NCBI GenBank assembly: GCA_047602055.1
Contig: JASGIG010000001.1
Span: forward strand, 2,976,001 to 3,040,000
Source: JAODBQ01 sp047602055
GTDB lineage: Bacteria > Actinomycetota > Acidimicrobiia > Acidimicrobiales > Ilumatobacteraceae
Direction: 5' to 3'
DNA length: 64,000 nt
Translations under genes and position numbers: made by a program
Notes under the pieces: model-generated
The model's database searches: none
The model's input: the letters and a program-made list of their open reading frames with translations, nothing else
Told to the model about the DNA's origin: nothing
Shown here: in pieces, positions 1 through 7,970 of the stretch
Layout: every line of letters begins with the position of its first letter
Numbering within the stretch: position 1 is the first letter of the stretch

Positions 1-105
1 ACGAACGGGTTGTCGCTGATGCGCGCCCTGGTGTTCATCGCCGGGATCTTCGTGATCCTCCTGGCCGTGGTCGGCTTCGGGCAGCGGTTGCGGGAGTACC
101 GATGA
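1..105 (+). CDS. C-terminal end of a membrane protein (GlnX position), partial
   Basis: Only the last 34 codons are in the window; the frame is open from base 1 to a TGA that overlaps the next ATG (ATGA). The fragment holds one strongly hydrophobic stretch of about 18 residues (ALVFIAGIFVILLAVVGF) followed by a short basic tail ending REYR, so it ends in a membrane helix with a cytoplasmic-type tail. In mycobacteria the gene in front of glnH and pknG encodes the membrane protein GlnX, which relays amino-acid sensing by GlnH to PknG. Position and topology fit that role, but the fragment is too short to show homology. Confidence 0.6.
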   Translation, partial: TNGLSLMRALVFIAGIFVILLAVVGFGQRLREYR

Positions 106-1127
106 GGCGCCGCCTCGCCCTGGCCGTCGCGGCCGTCGCCGTGCTCGGCGCGTGCTCCGGCGACGTCAGCCTGCCGTCGGCGATCGAGGCCCCGACGACG
201 GCCGCGACGACGGCCGCGACGACGACCTCGCTGCCGCCGGACACGTCAGGGTGCGTCGACGATCCGAAGTCGGCGGACTACAACGCCACCCGGTCCTACG
301 AGCCCGGGCCGTTGCCGTCACCGGGGGCGATGCCGGCGGGCTCGACGATGGCGACGATCTTCGAGAACGGCAAGCTGCGCGTCGGCGTGTCGGCGGACAC
401 CCTGCTGTTCGGCTATCGCAACCCGCTCAGCGGCACGATCGAGGGCTTCGACATCGACATGCTCACGTACGTCGCCCAGGCGATCTTCGGCGGCACGCAC
501 GACGAAGCCCGTGCGCGCCTCGACGTCAAGGTCATCACCTACGCCCAGCGCCTGCCGTCGCTGCAGAGCGGCGCGGTCGACCTCGTCGCCCACACGATGA
601 CGATCAACTGCCGTCGCTGGCAGCAGATCGCCTTCTCCAGCGAGTACCTCGCCGCCGGCCAGCGCGTCCTGGTCAAGTCCGGCAGCGGGTTCACCGGCAT
701 CGACTCGCTGGTCGCCGCCAAGGCCACGGTCTGCGCCCCGGAGGGCAGCACGAACCTCGACGAGCTGTCGAAGCCCGAGTACAGCGGGTTGGAGCTGATC
801 GTGCGGCCCGACATCACCGACTGCCTGGTGGCCATGCAGCAGGGCGAGGCCGACGCGGCGAGCGGCGACGACACGGTGCTTGCCGGCTTCGCCGCCCAGG
901 ACCCGACGACCGAGGTGGTCGGCGACCGGTTCACCTTCGAGCCGTACGGCATCGGCGTCAACGCCGACCAGCGCGATCTCGTCGAGCTCGTCAACGGCGT
1001 CCTCGAACAGGTGCGCACCAACGGCGATTGGAAGGCGTCGTACGAGAGGTGGCTGGTGCCGACGTTGACCAAGGACGCCGCCGACATCCCCGCGCCGCCC
1101 GCCGCCCAGTACGAGCGCGGCTCATGA
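102..1127 (+). CDS. glnH: GlnH-like extracellular solute-binding lipoprotein (family 3)
   Basis: A 341-residue protein with a lipoprotein signal peptide: basic MRRR, a hydrophobic core and the lipobox LGAC around residues 15-18, then a Thr/Ala-rich linker to about residue 60. Residues 80-325 read as a bacterial solute-binding protein family 3 domain (LRVGVSADTLLFGYRNP, GFDIDMLTYVAQAIFG, VDLVAHTMTINCRRW, GIGVNADQRDLVELVNGVLEQV), the fold of Glu/Gln/Asp-binding proteins. No permease or ATPase gene adjoins it; instead it sits in front of a PknG kinase. In mycobacteria the GlnH lipoprotein binds Asp/Glu outside the membrane and signals through GlnX to PknG, so a sensor role rather than transport is inferred. 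Start chosen because ATG overlaps the upstream stop and directly begins the signal peptide. Confidence 0.85.
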   Translation: MRRRLALAVAAVAVLGACSGDVSLPSAIEAPTTAATTAATTTSLPPDTSGCVDDPKSADYNATRSYEPGPLPSPGAMPAGSTMATIFENGKLRVGVSADTLLFGYRNPLSGTIEGFDIDMLTYVAQAIFGGTHDEARARLDVKVITYAQRLPSLQSGAVDLVAHTMTINCRRWQQIAFSSEYLAAGQRVLVKSGSGFTGIDSLVAAKATVCAPEGSTNLDELSKPEYSGLELIVRPDITDCLVAMQQGEADAASGDDTVLAGFAAQDPTTEVVGDRFTFEPYGIGVNADQRDLVELVNGVLEQVRTNGDWKASYERWLVPTLTKDAADIPAPPAAQYERGS

Positions 1128-1207
1128 GCGAGCGCAGCGAGCGACCAGATGTCATGGTGCGGTTGGGTCATCGGCGAACCGTGGCCGAAGGCGAGGTGCG
1201 CCAGTGA
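1124..1207 (+). repeat. Junction repeat with a 27-codon mini-ORF, copy 1
   Basis: The spacer after glnH begins ATGAGCGAGCGCAGCGAGCG, with the TGA serving as the glnH stop. Read from that ATG it forms a complete 27-codon frame starting MSERSER and ending at a TGA that overlaps the GTG start of the next gene (GTGA). A related spacer with the same length and overlaps follows the next gene (2259-2342); 15 of 27 residues are identical. It may be a coupling mini-ORF or simply a repeat that happens to be open. Confidence 0.5.
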
Positions 1208-2262
1208 GCGTTGCCGTCCCCGAGGCCGCGCAGATGCGGGCCAAGCTCGCCGAGTGGACCGCGTGGCTGGATCGTCAGACGGACCGGCTGCTGGCGCTCG
1301 ACGAGCGGGCGAAGATGTCGGGGACCGCCGCCGATCAGGGCGACGTGGCCGCGGCGTTCGTCGCTCGGAAGGCGATCGGCGACCGGCTCGCAGCGGTCGA
1401 GCCGCTGATCGACAAGAACCGTCGCGAGGCGTCGGCGCTGATGGCCAAGCCGGTCACCGACGCACTCGGCGGGCCGGTCGGCAAGGACATCGACGACGCC
1501 GCCCGCCTGCTGGAGGCGATCGTCGGCGCGGTCGAGCAGCGCCTCGACGTCGCCGAGCAGCGCCAGGAGGTCGACGTCGCCAAGTCGCAGGCGATCGAGG
1601 CCGATCTGCAGGTGGCCGAGCGGCTGGCGCGTGAGCTGGGGGAGCAGGTCAACCAGGTGGCCCTGCTGCGCCAGCAGCAGGCTGCACGGCGCGACCTCGA
1701 CGGCGTCGCCGTGACGGCGAAGAAGGTCCGTGCCGCCCTGGAGCAGAACGACCGCGAGCGCCAGCGGATCCTGGCCTCGTTCTCCGTCGCCGCCGACCGC
1801 ATCCAGCGCCTCGCCGACCGCGAGCGCGACGTGCGCGAATTGCAGGCGCGTTGCGTCGACAAGATCCTGCGCGCCCCCCGGCTGGCGGTGCCGTCGGTCG
1901 CCGCGCTCGGCGGCGGGCCCGATCCGGCGCAGGTCGCGGCCATGCCGTGGAAGGCAGCGCGGGCGCAGATCGAACCGTTCGTCGACAAGCTCGACCGCGT
2001 CGAGCGGGCCCTCGACGAGGCGGCGGCGCGCTTCGCCGCGCCGATGACCGAGCGCGACGACCTGCGCGGCCTGCTCGAAGGCTTCCGCAGCAAGGCCGGC
2101 GCCAACGGGTTCTCCGAGGATCCGTCGATCGAGCCGCTGTACCGGCAGGCGCGCGAGCTGCTGTGGGCGGCGCCGTGCGACCTCGACGCGGCCCGGCCGC
2201 TCGTCGACCAGTACGTCGCCGGCGTCAACGCCCGCCTGGCGAGGGGGAAGGTGGCGCAGTGA
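1204..2262 (+). CDS. Coiled-coil protein of the glnH-pknG operon, function unknown
   Basis: A 352-residue soluble protein starting at GTG; no signal peptide or membrane segment. It is rich in Ala, Glu, Arg, Asp and Gln. Residues about 95-220 form long charged heptad-like helices (for example VEQRLDVAEQRQEVDVAKSQ and the stretch around RERQRILASF), predicting an extended coiled coil; the C-terminal third (residues 240-350) also looks helical. I do not recognise a named domain. It lies between GlnH and PknG, joined to both by 84-bp spacers with overlapping frames, so co-translation with the signalling genes is likely. A scaffold or kinase-adaptor role is possible but is only inferred from position and coiled-coil character. 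Confidence 0.75.
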   Translation: MSVAVPEAAQMRAKLAEWTAWLDRQTDRLLALDERAKMSGTAADQGDVAAAFVARKAIGDRLAAVEPLIDKNRREASALMAKPVTDALGGPVGKDIDDAARLLEAIVGAVEQRLDVAEQRQEVDVAKSQAIEADLQVAERLARELGEQVNQVALLRQQQAARRDLDGVAVTAKKVRAALEQNDRERQRILASFSVAADRIQRLADRERDVRELQARCVDKILRAPRLAVPSVAALGGGPDPAQVAAMPWKAARAQIEPFVDKLDRVERALDEAAARFAAPMTERDDLRGLLEGFRSKAGANGFSEDPSIEPLYRQARELLWAAPCDLDAARPLVDQYVAGVNARLARGKVAQ

Positions 2263-2342
2263 GTGAGCGGAGCGAGCGAACCGATGTCGCGGTGAAGTCG
2301 TCTCGTCGGTGCGCCGTGGCCGGAGGCGAGGCGCACCGATGA
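2259..2342 (+). repeat. Junction repeat with a 27-codon mini-ORF, copy 2
   Basis: The spacer begins GTGAGTGAGCGGAGCGAGCG; its TGA is the stop codon of the coiled-coil gene, and the GTG starts a 27-codon frame that ends at a TGA overlapping the PknG start (ATGA). It matches the spacer at 1124-1207 in length, overlap geometry and sequence (SERSER, DV.V, VA.GE). Two equal-length related spacers in one operon are unlikely by chance. Confidence 0.5.
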
Positions 2343-4630
2343 GCAAGTGCACACAACCGTTCTGCACGGGCACGATCGTCGACGGCTACTGCGACGTGTG
2401 CGGGATGGCGCCGAGCGCCACGCCGGCGGCCTCGACCCTCGCTCCACCGCCGGCAACAGCGGGTGGCGGTGAGCCGCTCCCGCCGCCGCCAGCCCCGTCC
2501 GGCACGCCCGACGCCGCCGCGGCGCTGAGCGGGCCGGCGCTGAGCCCGGGCTCGTCGGTCACCGGCAGCAGCCGGCTCGGCTCGGTGCCGTTCGGCTCGG
2601 CACGTGCCGTCACCGGCAGCCGGCCGACGCGCCGCCTCGACGGTGGCGCGGCCACGTCACGCCTCGGCGCCGGGATGACCCAGGTGCCGCCGGTGCCGGT
2701 CGTCGATCCTCGCCAGGCGTTGATGGACCCGCCGGTCGTCGCCGAGGACAAGCGGTTCTGCTCGGTGTGCGGCGCGCCGGTCGGTCGCTCGCGCGACGGC
2801 AACCCCGGGCGGACCAAGGGCTTCTGCCCGAAGTGCCGGACGTCGTTCGACTTCGAGCCACGCCTCGCGCCCGGCGCCCTCGTCGGCGGTCAGTACGAGG
2901 TGGTCGGCTGCCTGGCCCACGGCGGGATGGGCTGGATCTACCTGGCCCGCGACCGCAACGTCAACGACCGCTGGGTGGTGCTCAAGGGCCTCCTCAACAC
3001 GGGCGACCCCGACGCCTCGCGGGCGGCCGCCGCCGAGAAGCAGTACCTCGCCGAGGTCGAGCACCCGCTCATCGTCGAGATCTACAACTTCGTCGCGGCG
3101 CCCGACGGGGCGTTCTACATCGTCATGGAGTACGTCGGCGGGCGCTCGCTGAACAACATCCTCAAGGACCGGATGGCCGCCAACCGCGGCCAGTTCTCCC
3201 CGATCCCCGTCGATCAGGCGATCGCCTACCTCGTCGAGATCCTCCCGGCGTTCGGCTACCTGCACTCGCTCGGCCTGCTGTACTGCGACATGAAGCCGGC
3301 GAACATGATCCAGGTCGGCGACGGGTTGAAGCTGATCGACCTCGGCGGCGTGCGCCGGGTGGACGACGACGTCTCGCCGATCTACGGCACCGTCGGCTTC
3401 CAGGCGCCCGAGGTGCCCCGCGACGGCTGCTCGGTGGCCAGCGACGTCTACACGGTGGCGCGCACGCTCGCCGTGATGATCTTCGAGTTCAAGGGCTACC
3501 AGAACAAGTACGTCGACTCGCTGCCGAGCCCGGACGAGGTGCCGATCTTCGCCGAGCACGACTCGCTGTACCGCTGGCTGCTGAAGGGCACCGCGCCGCG
3601 ACCGGAGGACCGCTTCCAGACCGCCGACGAGATCCGCGACCAGCTGATGGGCGTGCTGCGCGACGTCACCGCACAGGCGGCGCGGACCGTCACCCGCAGC
3701 ACGCCGTCGCACCTGTTCGAGACGCCGGCCGTCGCCGGTGAGGAGCTGTCGTGGAACGAGCTGCCGCGGCTGACCACCGCGGCCGACGACCCGATGGCCA
3801 CCTACCTCGCCAACGTCACCGCCACCGAGCCGGCCGCCCGCCTGGCCGCCTACGACCGGGCGCCGGAGCAGACCGCCGGCGTGCGCGTCGCTCGGGCCTA
3901 CACCGCGCTGGAGCTGCGCCAGCCCGGCACGGCGCAGGCCGCGGCGGGTGAGATCCTCGCCGCCGATCCGTGGGAGTGGCGCGGCGTGTGGCTGCAGGGG
4001 CTGGCGGCGCTGCAGTCCAACGACGCCGCCGCGGCCGTCAGCGCGTTCAACGCGGTGTACGGGCAGCTGCCCGGCGAGCTGGCCCCGAAGCTGGCGCTGG
4101 CCCGGGCGTGCGAGCTGGCCGGCGAGACCGCCGTCGCCCAGCGGATGTACGCGCTGTGCGGTCGCGCCGACGCGGCGTACGTCGCGCCGGCGCAGTTCGG
4201 TCTGGCGCGCATCGCCGCCAGCGCCGGCCAGCGGACCGAGGCGCTCGCCGCGCTGGAGCGGATCCCGGCGACGAGCCGCGCCTACGGCGACGCCCGGCGG
4301 CGGCGCGCCGAGCTGCTCGCCGCGGTGATGGACGACAGCCATGCCGCCGCCGACCTCGCCGAGGCCGCGATCGAGCTGGACGAGGCGTCGATGGAGCCGC
4401 AGGCCCGAAGCCACCTGCGCCTGCAGATCCTCGGCTCGGCGCTCGCGCTGGTACGTCGCCGTGGCCCCGACCCGACGGCGCGCATTGCCGGGTCGCGCGT
4501 CGACGAGCCGTCGCTGCGCCGGGCGATGGAGCAGGCCTACCGCGAAGCGGCCCGGTTGAACGACGACCCACGCGAGCGGGTACGCCTCGTCGACCTCGCC
4601 AACGAGATCCGTCCCCGTTCCCTCGTATGA
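2339..4630 (+). CDS. pknG: PknG-like serine/threonine protein kinase
   Basis: A 763-residue protein, close to mycobacterial PknG (750). Order of parts: an N-terminal zinc ribbon at residues 4-24 (KCTQPFC, then YCDVCG); a Pro/Ala/Ser-rich linker; a rubredoxin-like pair at about 140-165 (CSVCG, CPKC); a kinase domain at about 180-440 with glycine loop AHGGMGWIYLA, lysine in VVLKGLL, catalytic loop YCDMKPANM (PknG lacks the usual HRD) and DLGGVRRVDD for the metal-binding motif, then YGTVGFQAPE; and a helical TPR-like C-terminal half (about 490-763). Soluble. PknG adjusts nitrogen and TCA metabolism by phosphorylating FHA proteins. ATG 2339 was chosen because it begins the first zinc ribbon and overlaps the preceding mini-ORF stop; an upstream in-frame start at 2309 lies inside the repeat. 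Confidence 0.93.
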   Translation: MSKCTQPFCTGTIVDGYCDVCGMAPSATPAASTLAPPPATAGGGEPLPPPPAPSGTPDAAAALSGPALSPGSSVTGSSRLGSVPFGSARAVTGSRPTRRLDGGAATSRLGAGMTQVPPVPVVDPRQALMDPPVVAEDKRFCSVCGAPVGRSRDGNPGRTKGFCPKCRTSFDFEPRLAPGALVGGQYEVVGCLAHGGMGWIYLARDRNVNDRWVVLKGLLNTGDPDASRAAAAEKQYLAEVEHPLIVEIYNFVAAPDGAFYIVMEYVGGRSLNNILKDRMAANRGQFSPIPVDQAIAYLVEILPAFGYLHSLGLLYCDMKPANMIQVGDGLKLIDLGGVRRVDDDVSPIYGTVGFQAPEVPRDGCSVASDVYTVARTLAVMIFEFKGYQNKYVDSLPSPDEVPIFAEHDSLYRWLLKGTAPRPEDRFQTADEIRDQLMGVLRDVTAQAARTVTRSTPSHLFETPAVAGEELSWNELPRLTTAADDPMATYLANVTATEPAARLAAYDRAPEQTAGVRVARAYTALELRQPGTAQAAAGEILAADPWEWRGVWLQGLAALQSNDAAAAVSAFNAVYGQLPGELAPKLALARACELAGETAVAQRMYALCGRADAAYVAPAQFGLARIAASAGQRTEALAALERIPATSRAYGDARRRRAELLAAVMDDSHAAADLAEAAIELDEASMEPQARSHLRLQILGSALALVRRRGPDPTARIAGSRVDEPSLRRAMEQAYREAARLNDDPRERVRLVDLANEIRPRSLV

Positions 4631-4649
4631 GGATCTTCCTTCGCCCTCG

Positions 4650-4804
4650 ATTCGCTCGATTCGCTCGCTCATCTCGGTTGAGCTTCGAGGAGCGGCCTTC
4701 GGCCGCGCCCAGCTTGCTGTGCGCCTCACGCACAGCGAGTCGGCGCACGGCGGATGGGGATCGCGGAGCGCCCCTCCGCACCGCCCCCACGCGCGCCGGG
4801 GTCT
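4650..4804. repeat. Dispersed intergenic repeat, copy A (partner at 23485-23634)
   Basis: The gap between pknG and the phosphatase gene is about 80 percent alike to the gap after msrB. Shared blocks include CGCTCGCTCATCTCGG, GAGCGGCCTTCGGCCGC (a 6-bp stem with a TTC loop) and GCCTCACGCACAGCGAGTCGG. On the minus strand both contain ATGAGCGAGCG, the core of the junction repeats. No gene is seen in it. Confidence 0.75.
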
Positions 4805-4813
4805 GGGGCGAGC

Positions 4814-5920
4814 ATGAGTGAGGGCGCGGTGTGTCCGACGTGCGGGGCGGCGATCCAGGCGGAGGATGCGTTCTGCGAGAGCTGTGGGGCGACGTTGCAG
4901 GCCGGGGCGCTGCCGGCACCGGTGGTCGCCTCGCCGGGCGCGCCGGCACCCGCGGGTGACGAGACGCCAGCGGCGGGTGCGGCGGGCGGTACACAGCCGA
5001 CGACCGGTGCAGCGGTGGGTGGCGCGTCGCGGCGGTGCACGGCGTGCGGTGGCGAGGTGCTCGAGGACGGGTTCTGCGGGACCTGCGGGCAGCGCACGCT
5101 GAGCGAGCGCGACCACTGGAGCGAGCAGCCCGCGCCGTGGCTGGCTGGGGTGTGCGACAAGGGGATCGTCCACGCCCGCAACGAGGATGCGATGGCGCTG
5201 GCCGCCACCGGCGACGGCGGGCTTGGCGTGCTCGTCGTCTGCGACGGGGTGACCACCGCGCCCGACAGCGACCGGGCCGCGCTGGTGGCAGCGCGCGCCG
5301 CCTGCGCCCACCTGCTCGCCGGCGGGCTGTCCAGCGATCCCGACGACCCGGAGGCCGGGGTGATCGACCGTTCGTCGACGGCGCTGATCGAGGCGGCTGC
5401 GGCAGCGAATGCCGCGGCCGTCGGCGTCGCCCATGTGCTCGGCAACCCGGCCGAGCCGCCGTCGTGCACGTTCGTCGCCGCGGTCGTCGCCGGCGACGTG
5501 CTCACCGTCGGTTGGTGCGGCGACTCGCGTGCCTACTGGCTGCCCGACGTCGGCGACGGTGTGCAGCTCAGCATCGACCACTCACTCGGCACGGAGATGA
5601 TCGCTTCGGGGATCGACCGCGCCGCCGCCGAGGCCGACCCGATGTCGCACACGATCACCCGTTGGCTCGGCGCCGACTCGCTCGACCCGCGACCCGAGGT
5701 GCTGTCGCGTCGGCTCGACGCGCCGGGGTGGGTGCTGGTGTGCAGCGACGGCCTGTGGAACTACGCCTCGGCGCCGGCCGAGCTCGCCGGGCTGATCACC
5801 GCGACCGGTGCCACCGACCCGGTCGTCGTCGCCGATCACCTCGTCGGGTGGGCCAACGAGCAGGGCGGCCATGACAACGTCACGGCGGCCCTGGCCAGAT
5901 ACGCGCCATCGCTAGGGTGA
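4814..5920 (+). CDS. PP2C-family serine/threonine phosphatase with double zinc ribbon
   Basis: A 368-residue soluble protein. Residues 7-28 form one zinc ribbon (CPTCG, FCESCG) and residues 75-97 a second (CTACG, FCGTCG), separated by an Ala/Pro-rich linker. The rest is a PP2C (PPM) phosphatase: GIVHARNEDAM, VVCDGVT, WCGDSRAYW, LVCSDGLWNY and GGHDNVTAAL supply the metal-binding aspartates. It should remove phosphate from Ser/Thr, opposing the kinase upstream. The ATG at 4814 is preferred to an upstream in-frame start at 4754 that falls in the dispersed repeat; it begins just before the first ribbon. The gene continues the glnH-pknG operon after a 183-bp gap and is followed 28 bp later by the vWA gene. 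Confidence 0.9.
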   Translation: MSEGAVCPTCGAAIQAEDAFCESCGATLQAGALPAPVVASPGAPAPAGDETPAAGAAGGTQPTTGAAVGGASRRCTACGGEVLEDGFCGTCGQRTLSERDHWSEQPAPWLAGVCDKGIVHARNEDAMALAATGDGGLGVLVVCDGVTTAPDSDRAALVAARAACAHLLAGGLSSDPDDPEAGVIDRSSTALIEAAAAANAAAVGVAHVLGNPAEPPSCTFVAAVVAGDVLTVGWCGDSRAYWLPDVGDGVQLSIDHSLGTEMIASGIDRAAAEADPMSHTITRWLGADSLDPRPEVLSRRLDAPGWVLVCSDGLWNYASAPAELAGLITATGATDPVVVADHLVGWANEQGGHDNVTAALARYAPSLG

Positions 5921-5948
5921 GCCCGAGCGTCGAGGAGGAGTCCACCAC

Positions 5949-7256
5949 GTGCCGGAGTTCAAGGCGGATGTGTTCCAGAACGAGTACCTGGCCGACGGCG
6001 ACACCGATGCGCACGCCGTCGTGTCGATCACGTGCAGCGGCGCCGGCACGGCCGGCCAGACCGGGCTCGGTGACGCTGCCGAGGTGCTGATCGTCGACAC
6101 GTCCGGGTCGATGGACATGCCCCCGACGAAGATCGCCGCGGCCCGCCGCGCGGCCAAGGCCGTGGTCGAGGAGATCGTCGACGGGACGTGGTTCGCCGTC
6201 GTCAGCGGCCACAGCGTCGCCCAGATGGTCTACCCTTCGCACCCCGGGATGGCCAGGATGACCGCGGCGACTCGGCGCGATGCGATCGACGCCGTCGGCA
6301 AGCTGCGCAGCGGTGGGGCGACGGCGATCGGGGCGTGGATCGCCGCGGCCACCGAGCTGTTCGAACAGGCGCCGGCGACGCAGCGCCACGCGATCCTGCT
6401 CACAGACGGCAAGATCGAAGGCGAGCCACCGAACGCGCTCGACGACGCGCTCGCCAAGGCCCGCGGCAGGTTCCAGTGCGACTGCCGGGGGATCGGCTCG
6501 GACTGGGTGGTCGACGAGCTGCGGGGCATCGCCGACGCCCTGCTCGGCACGGTCGACATCGTCGCCGAGCCGGAGGACCTCGAGGCCGACTTCAGCGCGA
6601 TGATCCGCACGTCGATGGGCCGTGGCGTCGCCGACGTTCGCCTGCGGGTGTGGGTGCCGCAGGGGAGCGAGGTCCAGTTCGTCCGCCAGGTGGCCCCGGT
6701 GGTCGAGGACCTGACGCCGAAGGGCGTGCAGATCAGCCCGCTCGTGCGCGAGCTCCCCACGGGGGCGTGGGGCGACGAGAGCCGGGACTACCACGTCGCC
6801 GTGCGCGTCCCACCGGCGCCGGTCGGCAGCGAGCGCCTCGCCGCCCGGGTCGAGGTCGTCGTCAACGACCAGGTGCTCGCCAAGGGGCTGGTGCGCGCCG
6901 TGTGGAGCACCGACGCCAACCTGACGACGCGCATCGATCCGGCCGTCGCCCACTACACCGGGCAGACCAAGCTCGCCGACGCGATCCAGCACGGGCTTGC
7001 CGCCCGCGCCGCCGGCGACGAGCGCACGGCGACGACGCTGCTCGGTGAGGCCGCCAAGCTGGCCCACGACACCGGCAACGAGTCGACCACCCGACTGCTC
7101 GCCAAGGTCGTCGATGTCGTCGACGCCGAGGCTGGCACCGTGCGGCTCAAGCGCGACGTCGACCGGGCCGACGAGATGGCGCTGGACACGCGCAGCACGA
7201 AGACGACGCGCATCCGCCGGACATCGGAGGAACCGGCGCCGGGCGGCGGGGCCTGA
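5949..7256 (+). CDS. von Willebrand factor A domain protein
   Basis: A 435-residue soluble protein starting at GTG after AGGAGGAG. Residues about 40-215 form a vWA domain with a complete metal-ion-dependent adhesion site: DTSGSM, the downstream Thr in SGGATAIG, and LLTDGK. A beta-rich middle (215-330) and a helical part (330-400) follow. The last 30 residues are basic and Thr-rich (TRSTKTTRIRRTSEE), a possible kinase target. vWA, PP2C and kinase genes cluster in the TerY-type phosphorylation triads described in bacteria; here the kinase is PknG-like. No signal peptide, so it is likely a cytoplasmic adaptor. It is followed 3 bp later by the FHA gene. Confidence 0.88.
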   Translation: MPEFKADVFQNEYLADGDTDAHAVVSITCSGAGTAGQTGLGDAAEVLIVDTSGSMDMPPTKIAAARRAAKAVVEEIVDGTWFAVVSGHSVAQMVYPSHPGMARMTAATRRDAIDAVGKLRSGGATAIGAWIAAATELFEQAPATQRHAILLTDGKIEGEPPNALDDALAKARGRFQCDCRGIGSDWVVDELRGIADALLGTVDIVAEPEDLEADFSAMIRTSMGRGVADVRLRVWVPQGSEVQFVRQVAPVVEDLTPKGVQISPLVRELPTGAWGDESRDYHVAVRVPPAPVGSERLAARVEVVVNDQVLAKGLVRAVWSTDANLTTRIDPAVAHYTGQTKLADAIQHGLAARAAGDERTATTLLGEAAKLAHDTGNESTTRLLAKVVDVVDAEAGTVRLKRDVDRADEMALDTRSTKTTRIRRTSEEPAPGGGA

Positions 7257-7259
7257 GCG

Positions 7260-7970
7260 ATGGCGACGGTCACCTGCCCGAACGGTCACGAGTCGAACGA
7301 CCCCGAGTGGTGCGACACGTGCGGTGCCAAGCTCGGCGAGCCCTCGGCGCCGGCCGGCGGGGGGCCGGCGGCACCGCCCGATCCGGTCGCCCCCGAACCG
7401 TCGTCCCCTCTGCCTGCGCCGCCGGCCGGGGTGCCGTGCCCGCATTGCGGGACGCCGAACCCGGCCGACAACCTGTTCTGCGAGCAGTGCGGCTACGACT
7501 TCACCACCGGCCAGGCGCCGCCCGACGAGCCGCCGCCGGCACCTGCCGGTCCGGCTCTGGTGGATCCGGGCGTGAAGCGGTGGGTCGTGATCGTCGAGAT
7601 CGATCCGGACTGGTTCGCGTTGAAGGGCGAGCTGTCCGACCAGCAGTGCCCGGCGCCAAGCTCGTCGACGATCGCCATCTCGGCGCACACGGCGCTCGTC
7701 GGTCGCACCAGCCAGTCACGTGGCGTCCGCCCGGAGATCGCCCTGGACAACGACACTGGGGTGTCGCGGCGACACTGCCAGTTCGTCCGCGATGCGGACG
7801 TGGTGAGCGTCGTCGATCTGTCGTCCACGAACGGCACGTATGTCGTGGTCGCCGGCACCGAGCCTGATGAGGACACCCCGCCGCTACAGCCGGGCGTCCC
7901 TGTCGACCTCGGTGACGGTGATCAGGTGTTCCTCGGTGCGTGGACCCGGCTGACCCTGCGAGCGAGCTAA
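7260..7970 (+). CDS. FHA-domain protein with two zinc ribbons
   Basis: A 236-residue protein. Residues 4-26 (CPNGHESN, WCDTCG) and 60-82 (CPHCG, FCEQCGYDF) form two zinc ribbons joined by a Pro-rich linker. Residues about 140-236 are a forkhead-associated domain: VGRTSQSRG, the SRRH signature in GVSRRHCQF, and STNGTYV, the loops that bind phosphothreonine. It overlaps in design with GarA-type FHA effectors of PknG, although its N-terminal ribbons differ from GarA. As the last gene of the operon, it is the likely reader of PknG phosphorylation. It starts at ATG three bases after the vWA stop. Confidence 0.9.
   Translation: MATVTCPNGHESNDPEWCDTCGAKLGEPSAPAGGGPAAPPDPVAPEPSSPLPAPPAGVPCPHCGTPNPADNLFCEQCGYDFTTGQAPPDEPPPAPAGPALVDPGVKRWVVIVEIDPDWFALKGELSDQQCPAPSSSTIAISAHTALVGRTSQSRGVRPEIALDNDTGVSRRHCQFVRDADVVSVVDLSSTNGTYVVVAGTEPDEDTPPLQPGVPVDLGDGDQVFLGAWTRLTLRAS

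Noticed and set aside
2657..5581. 974-codon minus-strand frame opposite pknG and PP2C
   Set aside because: Shadow frame; its composition is Arg/Gly/His/Val-rich and it crosses a repeat.
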